Positions 11,108 to 20,706 of a stretch of 64,000 nt of DNA are shown here, piece after piece. The DNA is taken from NCBI GenBank assembly GCA_039090855.1, contig CM077027.1, positions 103,520,424 to 103,584,423 on the forward strand, given 5' to 3'. Origin of the DNA: Macrothele yani (taxonomy: Eukaryota; Arthropoda; Arachnida; Araneae; Macrothelidae). How positions within the stretch are numbered: position 1 is the stretch's first letter; every line of letters starts with the position of its first letter. Under the pieces are notes generated by a model that searched no databases, was not told the DNA's origin, and saw only the letters and a program-made list of their open reading frames with translations. The translations under genes and the position numbers were made by a program.

Positions 11108-12693
11108 TTTTCTACACAGTTAATAATATGATTCTGACCAATCAAAGCCGTAAGGAAGTTGGTTAGAGGATGCCTATTAACTACCTAAAGGAACCTTAGT
11201 GCTATGGATATGACGGTCCTATTAAAACAAAAAAATTAAATAATATAAACAAAATCACAAAAAAAGCTTAAAAATCTGTTTATAAAAGAAAATAAAAACA
11301 AATAAAAAAGAAAACCAGTTATTCATCACTAGGATAGCTATACTAAAAATAGTAAAACCAACATTAAAATTAATAAGATTCTGATTAATCTATAGAAGCT
11401 CACTAAGGTGATTTAATACATGCAAAGATTATTAAATAAACTGCTCGTGTATTTTATAATATTTCTCATGTATTCTGGAGAGTTAATTCTGCTCATTCTG
11501 ATCATACAGATCCACAGTCTTAAGTTTATATATTTTTTTCTCTGGTTAAAATCTCCGCGCGTTGGTTTCTTGCTGTATGAGGAGGCCATCAGCCCCACCC
11601 TCACTGCCCCCAGCTGTCTAGGGAGTGGCGGAAGAGGTCAGCCATGTTCTCCTCTTGTGAGGAGAAAAGTTTTTGTAACTCAAGAGGTAAGCTCTCTTCC
11701 TTGTTTTTGGGTTCTAGGTTTTATAAGTTCAATGTTTGTACTTCATGTACCTTTCTCTGTCGTTTTTTAGCTTTTCAGCTTTTAAGCATTGGTTTGTCTG
11801 TTAACATTTATGCGGGTTTTAACTCTTACTTTTCTTTGTAACTTTGAGCGTCTTTTGTGGTACCTAGGAACAGAAGATGGCTAAGCTTGTTCCTTTTCTA
11901 TGCGCTGTCTATGCGCTGTTTTTTCAAAGTAGTTAAGTTCTTAATAACTAATTAATTATGCACTTAAAGCACTGCTGAAATACTTTGTACATATTGCAAC
12001 TAACTGTTTAAGGTATATAACTTTCACAAAGTTTTCTTTAGTTAATTATTATCTTTAACTTATTCTCGTTTTCGTGCTGTCATAAGTTGTAGAGTAGGGG
12101 GTTTTAGACTCAAGTTTTCTTTCAAAAATCTGTTCGTTATAAATTAACATTTCCTTTTTTAATTGCAATGTAAAATTTGTTTTTCAGGTTTAAATTCTCT
12201 CTCAAACGAACTTGGAATTTCGTTATAGCTGAAAATCATTTCTATTTATTATGTCACTCTCACAGCTTGAGTTCTCTTTAATCTTCTTCTCTCTGTTTAA
12301 TAGTAACAGATGAAGAGCATGGGTCGGGCCATGAAGGTTAATGGATGCAAGCGAAATTGTTAACTAGTGCTAGGTCATGCTACTCTACGGAGGACATGAC
12401 TTATATATATATTTTTAAACTATTTTAGGTGGGAATGTTACTTGCATCTATGGCCTTGCAGAAACCCATTTCCAACTAGGTCTTTGTGGAAGTGAGAAAA
12501 TGCAGAGTTTTTGCTGGTCCTTGATAAAGCCAAGGCTCAGTATTCTCGACACCTTCTACATTCAGTTGTTTTATTTTCTTTTTTTCTTTTCTCCTTTTAC
12601 TCACGCAGGTAGATACATAACCTTTTCTATGTTGTACTAGGTGTGAGTCAAAATTATATATGTATTTTTTTGCTTAGGTATCTTTATAGTATG

Positions 12694-12694
<1 letters not shown>
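11108..12694 (+). repeat. Terminal non-coding part of Naiad unit 3, ending at a (TA)n tract
   Basis: Equivalent to 1969-3564. Similarity to the internal units stops after TATAGTATGT at 12694, where the internal units read on with GAATTC. This marks the outer 3' end of the element as inserted. It is the best place to define the element terminus. Confidence 0.8.
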
Positions 12695-12729
<35 letters not shown>

Positions 12730-12731
12730 TG
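12695..12731. repeat. (TA)n microsatellite at the end of the Naiad array
   Basis: Alternating TA for about 36 bases, with a further TA run at 12772-12789. It marks the junction between the Naiad array and a Tc1-like element, and both families are expected to insert at TA-rich sites. Confidence 0.85.
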
Positions 12732-13932
12732 GTTTTTTTTATCGTGGTTTATAGTGGTATGTTTTTTTTATAGTATATATATATATATTCTTCATGGCAT
12801 GGACTCCACGAGATATTGATAAGTGGTTTGTGGAATCTGAGACCATGCTTGATGAATAGCACTTTCCAGGAGTGTGAGATTGCAGGGTTGTGGATCCAGC
12901 TGTCTGATTGCTTGTTGAACTTCATCCCACAAATTCTCAATGGGGTTGAGATCTGGAGATTGTGGGGGCCACCTAAGCAAAGTAAACTCACTGGCATGTT
13001 CCTGTAACCAATCCTGTACAATACGAGCACTATGGCAGGACGCATTATCTTGTTGAAAGTAGCCATCACCATTGGGATAAACCATTCACATGACCGGATG
13101 CACTTGGTCCGCAACGATGTTTAGATATGATGTGCCAGTCAGACGTTGATCAACACGAATTAAAGGGCCCAAAGCATGCCAGGAAAACATTCCCCCAACC
13201 ATAACATTGCCTCCACCAGCTTGAAGGGTTGTAGCAATGCATTTGGGGTCCATGCTTTCGTGCTGTTTCTGGCGAATTCTCACTCTGCCATCGGCATAGT
13301 GCAACTCAAAACGTGATTCGTCGGACCACATAATTTGTTTCCAACTATCGACTGTCCAGTCCTTGTGCTCCTGTGCAAACTGGAGACGTTTTCTCTTGTT
13401 AACTGCAGACAGCAAAGGTGTTCGAACAGGCCTTCGGCTGCCATATCCCATCCGATGCAGTCTACGGAGAACAGTGCGTGCAGAGATCATTTGAGGAGAT
13501 CCTTGATTAAGATGGTCTGTAATTTGCTGCACTGTTGCCCTTCTGTTGTCTGTTGCCAGTCTGGACACTCTCCGTTCCGCCCGAGCAGTCACTAGTCGAT
13601 GACGACCATGCGTTGCTCGTAGAGACGCAGTTTTTTGGCTGACAGTCCAGTCTTTAAACACTTTAACAACAGCTGCTCTAAAACATTTCACGAATGCGGC
13701 GGTTTCGGTGATACTCGCTCCATGGCTCCGAGCTCTTACAATCATCCCACGTTTAAAGTCCGTCAAATCGCATTTTTTACCCATCTCATCACCCAAAAAT
13801 CACTTCTACTACTGTCGCAAGCACTAAGTTTTCCCTTTTTATACTAACCTCGCCCTCTGGCGGCAACAGCGTGCAGCCATAGCTCATTTGCTTAAAACTG
13901 TCAGGTGGTCATAGTAAAGTGGCCACTCAGTG
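12732..13932 (-). mobile_element. Tc1-like transposon A (DD36E spacing), lacking a recognisable 3' inverted repeat
   Basis: The 5' end, reading on the minus strand from 13932, begins CACTGAGTGGCCACTT next to TA (13933-13934), with about 50 bp of terminal sequence to 13882. The opposite end before 12792 runs into TA-rich sequence and shows no matching inverted repeat, so that end is truncated or replaced. A lone second copy of the terminal sequence sits at 14198-14249. The transposase is described separately. Confidence 0.75.
12792..13796 (-). pseudogene. Tc1-like transposase of element A, one in-frame TGA
   Basis: Cut-and-paste transposase that would bind the terminal repeats and cleave with a DDE triad. 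From ATG 13796 the minus strand reads an N-terminal helix-turn-helix pair (LTDFKRGMIVRARSHG), the first catalytic Asp in WSDESRF, and then a TGA at 13088-13086 directly followed by MVYPNGDGYFQQDNASCH and SPDLNPIENLWDE. There are 36 residues between the second Asp (QQDN) and the Glu (PIEN), hence DD36E. The single stop is the only visible defect. It lies in a normal coding position with no Cys-like context, so I read it as decay, not recoding. The protein ends at 12792, a usual length for the family. Confidence 0.85.
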
Positions 13933-13933
13933 T

Positions 13934-13962
13934 ATATATATATATATATAATATATATTACA
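13934..13962. repeat. (TA)n microsatellite
   Basis: TA-rich tract between the 5' end of Tc1 element A and the fragment of Tc1 element B. A similar TA tract follows the lone terminal repeat at 14250-14270. Confidence 0.8.
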
Positions 13963-13966
13963 TATA

Positions 13967-14190
13967 CACACTGAAGAGCAATTGAATTAGAGACAGCTGG
14001 CATTATGCAAATGTGGGGCTGTGGGTGGCCCTGTAAATGGAAACGACATGACGTGTGCAGTGATGCGACGGGAATCAGTAAGAGTCTGACGCAGTATGGG
14101 TAAGACGACGGATCTAAGCTTATTTGATCGTGGGCAAATTGTCGGGGCCCCGACGAATGGGTCACTTCTGTACCCATAGCGAGGAGATGG
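13967..14190 (+). mobile_element. 5' fragment of Tc1-like element B
   Basis: The sequence begins CACTGAAGAGCAATTG like the inverted repeat of the element at 15043 and follows its 5' leader and the first transposase codons (ATG at about 14098, GKTTDLSLFDRG-like). It has about 70 bp of leader that the copy at 15043 lacks. It breaks off near 14190, with no body or 3' end. The remnant is flanked on both sides by terminal repeats of element A in the same orientation. Confidence 0.65.
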
Positions 14191-14197
14191 TTTGCTT

Positions 14198-14249
14198 AGC
14201 TCATTTGCTTAAAACTGCCAGGTGGTCATAATAAAGTGGCCACTCAGTG
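14198..14249 (-). mobile_element. Lone terminal repeat of Tc1-like element A
   Basis: About 52 bp almost identical to 13882-13932 (differences at a T/C and a G/A), ending in CACTCAGTG before TA. There is no transposase next to it. The direct repetition of this terminus around the element B fragment suggests a local tandem duplication or two overlapping insertions. Confidence 0.65.
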
Positions 14250-14270
14250 TATATATATATAATATATATT

Positions 14271-15038
14271 CATTTTTGCAACTACCCCATCAGAGCTGCA
14301 GAGTATGATCCAGGAACTTGCTGACAAGAGTAAAGAAGTGGGATTAAAAATGAACTTTCAGAAGACAAAAGTGATGTTCAATGCTTTTACGAGAAATGAA
14401 GATTTATCGATTGATGGAGAAAAGCTGGAGATAACAGACACGTATGTTTATCTTGGACAGCAGATATCAAGTGAGGGTCACATTGGTGAAGAAATTAATC
14501 GGCGTACAAAACTTGCCTGGAGAGCTTTTGGAAGAAACAGCATAATTTTCAAGAGCAATATGCCATTATGTCTTAAAAGAAAAGTGTTTGATCAATGCAT
14601 CCTTCCAGTGCTTACGTATGGTGCAGAGACGTGGACCTTAGGTAAAAGAGACATACAAAGGCTGCAGACAACTCAAAGCAGCATGGAGAGGTGCATGCTT
14701 GGTGTAACCAGGAGAGATAATAAGAGGAACTCGTGGATCCGAAAAATGACAAGAGTGGAAGACATCATGATCAGAGTGAAATCCCTGAAATGGCAATGGG
14801 CTGGACATACTGCCAGAAGAACGGACCATCGATGGACAGCTGAAATTTTAGATTGTATTCCAAGGGACAGAAAAAGACCCAGAAGAAGACCACATGGGAG
14901 ATGGGTGAATGAAATTCGAAAGTATGCAGGAGTGACATGGAGGAGACTGGCACAAGTCAGACCGTTGTGGAGGAAACTTGGGGAGACCTTCGTCCAGCAG
15001 TGGATTGATAATGGTTTACAATGATGATGATGATGACT
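14271..15038 (+). mobile_element. RTE-like LINE, 5'-truncated 3' end
   Basis: Starts abruptly after a TA microsatellite just downstream of where the RT catalytic FADD would lie, and ends in a (TGA)n tail at about 15021-15038, as RTE-type LINEs commonly do. Related copies are at 16207-18053 (minus) and 62326-63105 (plus). The 5' truncation is typical of target-primed reverse transcription. Confidence 0.75.
14272..15024 (+). pseudogene. C-terminal part of an RTE-like LINE reverse transcriptase
   Basis: Open for about 250 codons to the TGA at 15022-15024, but it lacks the endonuclease and most of the RT. Visible landmarks are GLKMNFQKTKVM, the YVYLGQQISSEGHI thumb-like segment, RAFGRN, LPVLTYGAETWTL, the RRDNKRNSWIRKMTRVEDI stretch and the WAGHTARRTDHRW repeat-like end. 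These are widespread in invertebrate LINE proteins. It cannot work without the missing catalytic part. The reading frame is unbroken, so the insertion is fairly recent. Confidence 0.8.
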
Positions 15039-15042
15039 TATA

Positions 15043-16187
15043 CACACTGAAGAGCAATTGAATTAGAGACAGCTGGCATTATGCGACGGGAATCAGTAAG
15101 AGTCTGACGCAGTATGGGTAAGACGAAGGATCTAAGCGCATTTGATCATGGGCAAATTGTCGGAGCCTGACGAATGGGTCACTCCATCTCGGAAGTCGTG
15201 CAGGCACTGGGATTTTCACAAATGACTGTGTCACAGGTGCACTGTGAGTACACGGAATCCAGTAAAACCATCTCTGCAAGGGCCAACTGCCGTGGACAAC
15301 AGCGTGTGGAAGAGCGGAGTCATCGTCGACTCGCTCGCATTGTAACAGCGGATAAACTGGCCAGAGTGCAAGAAATCACTCAGCAACTTAACGCTGGTGC
15401 ACAAAAACGTGTAAGCAACCACACCATCCAGAACCATCTCCTCGCTATGGGGTACAGAAGCCATCGTCCCACGAGGGTACCACTGCTGACCGCACATCAC
15501 AGGGTGCAAAAATTAGCATGTGCGTGGGAACATCGCTACTTGAGCCTAGACATGTGGGAAAATGTTGGCTGGACTGATGAGTCGAGATTCGCGTTGGTAC
15601 ATGCGGATGGCAGGATACGAGTACGGCGCAAACCACATGAAGCGATGGATCCTTCTTGCCAGCAGGGTACTCTTCAAGCTGGTGGGGTTGGCATTCTCGT
15701 CTGGGGACTGTTTATGTGGACTGAAATGGGAGCCCTGGTACGTGTGACATCGTCCCTCACAGGTCAACGTTACCGGGATATCCTGGACGACCATTTGCTC
15801 CCATTTGTGCGTCTTCAACACCCCACTGGGGACCTCGTCCTGCAACAAGACAATGCACCATGCCATCACTCCCGAATTGTATCCGAATGGTTGGATGAAC
15901 ACTCCACCGATGTGACCTCGCTTCCTTGGCCAGCTAGGTCACCTGACCTCAATCCCATCGAGCACATCTGGGATGCCATCAAGAGAGATGTTTGAGGCTC
16001 TGACCCCCTCCATCAAATCTTCGTGAATTGTGGGAGCTTGTTCAGGGGTCGTGGATCTGTATGGATTGCCAACGCTTCCGGTGTCTTGTCGAGTCCATGC
16101 CGAGATGAATTGCTGCAGTCATCAGGACGAAAGGTGGTACTACACGTTACTAGACAGGTATCTCTAATTCAATTGCTCTTCAGTGTA
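15043..16187 (+). mobile_element. Tc1-like transposon B (DD36E), both inverted repeats present
   Basis: The inverted repeat CACTGAAGAGCAATTGAA begins at 15045 and its complement ends at 16185, extending about 25 bp with high match, and TA dinucleotides flank both ends. It inserted directly beside the (TGA)n tail of the LINE at 14271. Length is about 1.14 kb. Confidence 0.85.
15114..16153 (+). pseudogene. Tc1-like transposase of element B, with stops and a frameshift
   Basis: From ATG 15114 (GKTKDLSAFDHGQIVGA) there is an in-frame TGA at 15168-15170, then the frame runs from 15171 to 15995. Seen are the helix-turn-helix region, the first Asp in WTDESRF, QQDNAPCHHSR and SPDLNPIEHIWDA, with 36 residues between Asp and Glu (DD36E). 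After KRDV the frame shifts. The C-terminus continues in another frame (RELWELVQGSW, then FRCLVESMPR followed by TGA) to the TAG at 16151-16153. Two of the stops fall where Arg CGA is usual, fitting CpG decay. Non-functional as read. Confidence 0.85.
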
Positions 16188-16206
16188 TATGTTATATATA
16201 TATATA

Positions 16207-18053
16207 TCATCATCGTCAACCATTATCAATCCACTGCTGGACGAAGATCTCCCCAGGTTTCTTCCACAACGGTCTGTCTTGTGCCAGTCTCTTCCATGTA
16301 ATTGTTACTCCCGCATACTTTCGAATTTCATCCACCCATCTCACAAGTGGTCTTCTTCTGGGTCTTTTCCTCTGTCCCTTGGAATCCAGTCTAAAATTTC
16401 AGCTGTCCATCGATGGTCCGTTCTTCTGGCAGTATGTCCAGCCCATTGCCATTTTAGTGGTTTCACTCTGGTCATGATGTCTTCCACTCTTGTCATTTTT
16501 CGGATCCACGAGTTCCTCTTCCTATCTCTCCTGGTTACACCAAGCATGCACCTCTCCATGCTACTTTGAATTGTCTGCAGTCTTTGTATGTCTCTTTTAA
16601 TTAAGGTCTATGTCTCTGCACCATATGTAAGCACTGGAAGCATGCATTGATCAAACACTTTTCTTTTAAGACATAATGGCATATTGCTCTTGAAAATTAT
16701 ACTGTTTCTTCCAAATGCTCTTCAGGCAAGTTTTATTCGCCAATTAATTTCTTCATCAATGTGACCCTCACTTGATATCTGCTGTCCAAGATAAATATAG
16801 GTATTGGTTATCTCCAGCTTTTCCCCATCAATCGATAAATCTTCATTTCTTGTAAAAGCATTGAACTTTTGTCTTCTGAAAGTTCATTTTTAATCCCACT
16901 TCTTTACTCTTGTTAGCAAGTTCCTGGATCATACTCTGCAGCTCTGATGGTGTAGTTGCAAAAATGACTATGTCATCAGCAAAATGAAGGTGAATTAGAT
17001 AATCTCCATTAATCTTTATCCCTTTGTTTTCCCAGTTCAGTGATTGAAAGACATTTTCCAATGGGGCATTAAAGAGTTTGGGAGATTTAGTGTCACCTTG
17101 TCTCACTCCCTTTCCAATTTTTATGGGTGCTGTATTCTCAAATAGCCAAATCTTTGCATTTGCATAGATGTTATGAATAATATTAATGTATGCATCTTCA
17201 ATACCGCAGGATTTCAAAACCATTGTAACTGCTGATGGTTTCACCGAATCAAAGGCCTTTTCATAATCGATAAAAGCCATGCATAATGGAAGTTCATATT
17301 CCCTCGCTCTTTCAATTAGTTTTCTCAATATGTGGATATGATCTATTGTGCTATTGCAACTCCTGAATCCAGCTTGTTCTCTCGGTTGAGCCATGTCCAG
17401 TGTCACCTTCAAGCGGTGTGAAAGAACTTTAGTGAAGATTTTATAAACCACTGATAGGAGGCTGATAGGTCTGTAGTTCCTGAGATCCTCAATGTCACCT
17501 TTTTTATGTATCAGGATCATTGTAGCACTGTTCTAATCTTCAGGAATGTTCCCTTCATTAAGGCATCAAGTGAAAACTTGGGCAAGTACTGTTTCAATTT
17601 CTCCACTTGGTTTTTGTATGATGTCTACGGTAATTCCATCTTCTCCTGGAGCTTTTCCCCATTTCATGTTCTTGATTGCATGTGCAACTTCTGCTGGGAG
17701 GACTGGAAGAACTCTGGTAGCTTTTGTAATGTCTGGAGTACATGTATCATCCCTTTCATACAGTTTTGAATAGAAATCTTTCACTCTTGTCAAAATTTAA
17801 CATCTATTTCATGCTACAGAACCATCTTTTCTCAGAGCCATAATCTGTTTTCTTGCCTTACTCAGATGTTCCTTTGCTCTCTTTAGGCTTTGGTTGTTTT
17901 CAATTGCTTTCCTCACTAGTTCACAGTTAAATTTCCTTACATCTTCAGTGATACTTTTTTGTACCGTCTTGCATGGCTCTATATATTCCACTTTGGAAGT
18001 CACATCTCCTTTAGTTGTCCTCATCTCTCTTTTTTTTGCATCAGAATATATAT
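16207..18053 (-). mobile_element. RTE-like LINE, minus strand, 5'-truncated
   Basis: The 3' end lies at 16207, next to a TA tract and a short TGATGA-type tail on the minus strand. The 5' end stops at a TA-rich tract at about 18045-18053, immediately before a Tc1 element. It holds the linker after the endonuclease, the RT core and the C-terminus, about 1.85 kb. Confidence 0.8.
16230..18045 (-). pseudogene. RTE-like LINE reverse transcriptase, broken into several frames
   Basis: Reading down the minus strand: a charged linker ending KQIMALRKDGSVA (about 18045-17809), VKDFYSKLYERDD and KMKWGKAPGEDGI-like finger motifs (17793-17566), then the RT core 17520-16843 with PISLLSVVYKIFTKVL, FIDYEKAFDSV (first catalytic Asp), GVRQGDTKSP and HFADDIVIF (catalytic Asp pair). 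The C-terminus is in other frames (16559-16341). At least three frameshifts or stops make it inactive. The ordering and the FADD box identify an RTE-like LINE polymerase. The endonuclease domain is absent. Confidence 0.82.
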
Positions 18054-18056
18054 GTA

Positions 18057-19191
18057 CACTATCTACCAACAAGTATTTGGACACCTGTGGTAGCAAAGGA
18101 AAACGAAGTTTATTCACCTTCAATAGTTGGTGGAGCCTCCACGCGGCGATTACAGCTGCGACTATCCGCGGCATACTCTCAACCAGGTGTTGTACGACGG
18201 CTAGCGGTATTTTCTTCCACTCGGCGTGAAGACAGGTCAGTTTCTTCACAGATTTCGGATGGTGGGGGCATCCCTTAAGTCGGCGCTCCAACTCGTCCCA
18301 GAGGTGCTCGATAGGGTTAAGGTCCAGGCTCTGCGCAGGCCAGTCCATTCGATTAACCCCATTATCACCATACCAAGCCATGGTGGACCTCGCAACATGA
18401 CAGGTGGCATTGTCATCCTGAAAGTAACATGGGTCCACCCCGTAAAACTGCCATAACGTAGGAAGCGCATGGTCATCCAAAATGGTGCAGTAGGTCTCGG
18501 CGTTGAGTCTACCAGAAATTGCGACCAAGGGTTCCCGTGCCATACCAGGAGAAACACCCCCATAGCATAATTCCTCCGCCGCTGAACTTCACAGTTGTCA
18601 CAATACATTCCGGCAGGAGGCGTTCTCCAAAACCTGTTTTCACTGTTCAACGGTCCACTGTCGACGTTCTTTGCACCACGTTAGCTGAGCAGCGCTATCG
18701 GACTTGAGCAAAGGCTTGTGGGTGGCAGCACATCCATGATAATCGAGCAGATGGGCTTCCTTACGGATGGTATTAATCGAAAGAACACTCCCGGATGCCT
18801 GTTGAAACTCCTCGCGGATGTGGCCCATCGATTTGGTGCGGTTCTTCCGAATTTCTCTGGCCTGCACCCGTCGGTCTCTAACTCCCCGTTTTGTGAGTCT
18901 GCCGGGTCGGGGCACATTCCGACAGTCACCTCTCATCTTCCACTTGCCAATCACGTAGGTCACTGTCGATTTTGGGTACTTCAACTCGCTGGATATGTCG
19001 CGTATGGATCGGCCATTTCTGTGATACCCGACGATTACACCTTTATCGAAATCAGAGAGCTCCGAACTGCGTGGCATCTTGCATGCGACTGGTTGCGTTG
19101 TTGTTTCCACACAATATTTAACGGCGGTGGCCGTGACGTGTATCAGGACCGCAGATATCGTTGATGTCCAATTACTTGTTGGTAAATAGTG
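18057..19191 (-). mobile_element. Tc1-like transposon C (DD34E), both inverted repeats present
   Basis: The left repeat starts CACTATCTACCAACAAG at 18057 and the right repeat, complementary with two mismatches, ends at 19191. TA duplications lie at 18055-18056 and 19192-19193. Length is 1135 bp. It abuts the 5' end of the minus-strand LINE. Confidence 0.88.
18120..19077 (-). pseudogene. Tc1-like transposase of element C, first catalytic Asp deleted
   Basis: Begins MPRSSELSDFDKGVIVGYHRN at 19077 with a typical paired-like DNA-binding region (HRNGRSIRDISSELKYPKS), then QWTVEQ and a stop. The segment that normally carries the SDESRF catalytic Asp is missing. Downstream (18543 on) the DDE core resumes with YFQDDNATCH and SLDLNPIEHLWDE (34 residues between Asp and Glu), and the natural end GGSTNY-stop lies in a shifted frame at 18122-18120. 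Loss of the first Asp plus frame breaks make it a non-autonomous, dead copy. Confidence 0.85.
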
Positions 19192-19193
19192 TA

Positions 19194-19485
19194 TATATGT
19201 TCAGGGAAAAATTTTGGCCCAAAATATTAAAATTTTTGACAAATACAGCAATTTTTCTTGAAACTTGCAATTTCTAAGAACATGGCTTAGCACTTCTGGC
19301 ATATACACACACATTACATGTAGCACTAAAAGGGCTTAAACCTCAATGTTCCTGAAGTTGATACATCAAAAACTATTGAGGTTTCATTACCGATGTTTGA
19401 AACTGATAAATAATATTTTCTGCGTAATGTAAATGAATTACTTTTTCAACAGACAGTAGATGAATTTTGTGTTACACGCGATATT
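19194..19485. other. AT-rich stretch, nothing recognised
   Basis: No coding signal. A phrase GATACATCAAAAACTATTG (about 19360) is echoed loosely at about 19970 and 20145. These may be degenerate subterminal repeats of the hAT fossil further right. Confidence 0.3.
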
Positions 19486-19843
19486 CGTATGGGAGTAGAC
19501 ATCTGTCATACATAACACGATAGGCAACTTGTTCAATAACCACCTTTGACGAAATGATGAAGAGCACTTACACATTTAATCAAATTAAAAATGGTATTTA
19601 CAAGTTAAAACATATGATAGGTAAAGACACTAGATCTTTCGATCACACTAGTGATCTTCATCAGGTCACCAACCCAATGGCATGAGAGTACAATGACACG
19701 CAACATATATAGGGATTTTTGGGTCATCATAAAATATATATAGGGATTTTTGGGTCATCATCTGTTCATCATTTCGTTAAAGGTGGTTATTGAACAAGTT
19801 GCCTATCGTGTTATGTATGACAGATGTCTACTCCCATACGAAT
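19486..19843. mobile_element. 78-bp inverted repeat enclosing a hammerhead-like motif, probable Penelope-like relic
   Basis: The left arm 19486-19563 and right arm 19767-19843 are complementary over about 78 bp with one visible mismatch. The roughly 200 bp between hold a hammerhead-like motif (minus strand, see next entry) and two direct copies of a segment of about 35 bp containing AGGGATTTTTGGGTCATCAT (from about 19710 and 19740). Canonical Penelope-like elements often have hammerhead ribozymes in their pseudo-LTRs and insert as inverted partial copies. No RT remains here. Confidence 0.5.
19622..19670 (-). ncRNA. Hammerhead-ribozyme-like motif
   Basis: On the minus strand GGTGAC is followed by CTGATGA (19664-19658), a GATCAC-TAGT-GTGATC stem-loop, GAAA (19640-19637), a short loop, the cleavage triplet GTC, and TTTACC, which pairs with GGTGAC in five of six positions. 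This is the order of a type I hammerhead with a minimal stem III, as found in Penelope-like elements. Oddities are one extra A after CTGATGA and a G-G instead of C-G closing of stem III, so activity is uncertain. Confidence 0.5.
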
Positions 19844-20699
19844 TTCTTTTTGTTGCATTCTTTTAAAGAGGAAGGGATATCATATGTTTATGACGTGTAT
19901 TGTCTGATTTGGTCGATCTTTCGTCAACTAAATCGAGTTTTTTTTTTTTTACCCTCGATGTTACAGGAACCGATACTTCAAAAAAGCATCAAGGTTTCCA
20001 CCGATACATCGAGCGCTTTAACAGATATTAATGGTTACTCAATTTGAATTGGTGAGTAATCAGCGTTATGTTGAGCAGTGATTTTATCCAACGATGTGAC
20101 CATTTACAGCTGCAGTTGAAAAGGGGCAAATTCATCAGCATATTAGCAAAAACATCGTGGTTTTCACTGATACATGGTGAATTTCAACCGATCCCATCGA
20201 TGTTTTACGAATTAGTAAACCCAGAGGAAAAAAGGATTTATAAAATGGATTTTGTTTTGCTCAGTGAGTGGCTTCTTTTATGTTCAGATAACTATATTGA
20301 CGCAGTGTCGGCTCCTGTGACCCTTGCATAACAGGGTTTGATCTACTGTTATCTGAGACACGTGCTTGGGTACCCCAGCATTCATTTGCGGGGTCAATTG
20401 CTGTGCTGTTGCGTGTAGGTTGCCCCCCTTTACAAGTTGACGGAGGTGACATTCTGTTCTGGGGTTGATGGCCTTTGGGGCTCCACAGTTATGATGTCAG
20501 GAGGTACTCAGTGTGCAGGCGGTCCATTCTTGGTTACACCCTTACTAAAGCACCTCGTGAACAGCCCCCAAAGTCTGCTGTTTCTGAGATGCTTCCACCC
20601 TTGGCACGCTAACTAATGATCATTCTTTTTGAACATCCATCAAATCACTACATCTGCCCATTGTGCTCACATTATGCACTATGGCTCATCTGTCCTGGC
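19844..20699. other. Unassigned sequence between the inverted repeat and the hAT fossil
   Basis: Two short open frames (19790-20047 and 20068-20331) look like no family I know. Repeated CATCGA/GATACAT-type words suggest the non-coding flank of a hAT element. The GC-richer part 20330-20700 holds nothing recognisable. Confidence 0.3.
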
Positions 20700-20706
20700 C
20701 AGCTGC

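Larger units (their letters stand above)
1..12694 (+). repeat. Head-to-tail array of a Naiad-type Penelope-like element, 4569-bp period
   Basis: The sequence at 1, 4570 and 9139 is the same, giving a 4569-bp period with only scattered single-base and homopolymer-length differences. Copy 1 enters from outside the window, copies 2 and 3 are complete in their coding part, and the array stops at 12694 in the middle of the non-coding unit, right at a (TA)n tract. Penelope-like elements are known to form tandem and inverted partial copies with pseudo-LTRs, and Naiads are reported to favour microsatellites. Near-identity means either very recent insertion or a tandem array kept homogeneous. An assembly duplication cannot be excluded from sequence alone. 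Confidence 0.9.

Noticed and set aside
13086..13088. In-frame TGA in the Tc1 element A transposase as a possible recoding site
   Set aside because: It interrupts an ordinary position without Cys context, and Tc1 elements are not known to use Sec. The copy in element B shows similar stops at CGA-to-TGA positions. Simple decay is more likely.
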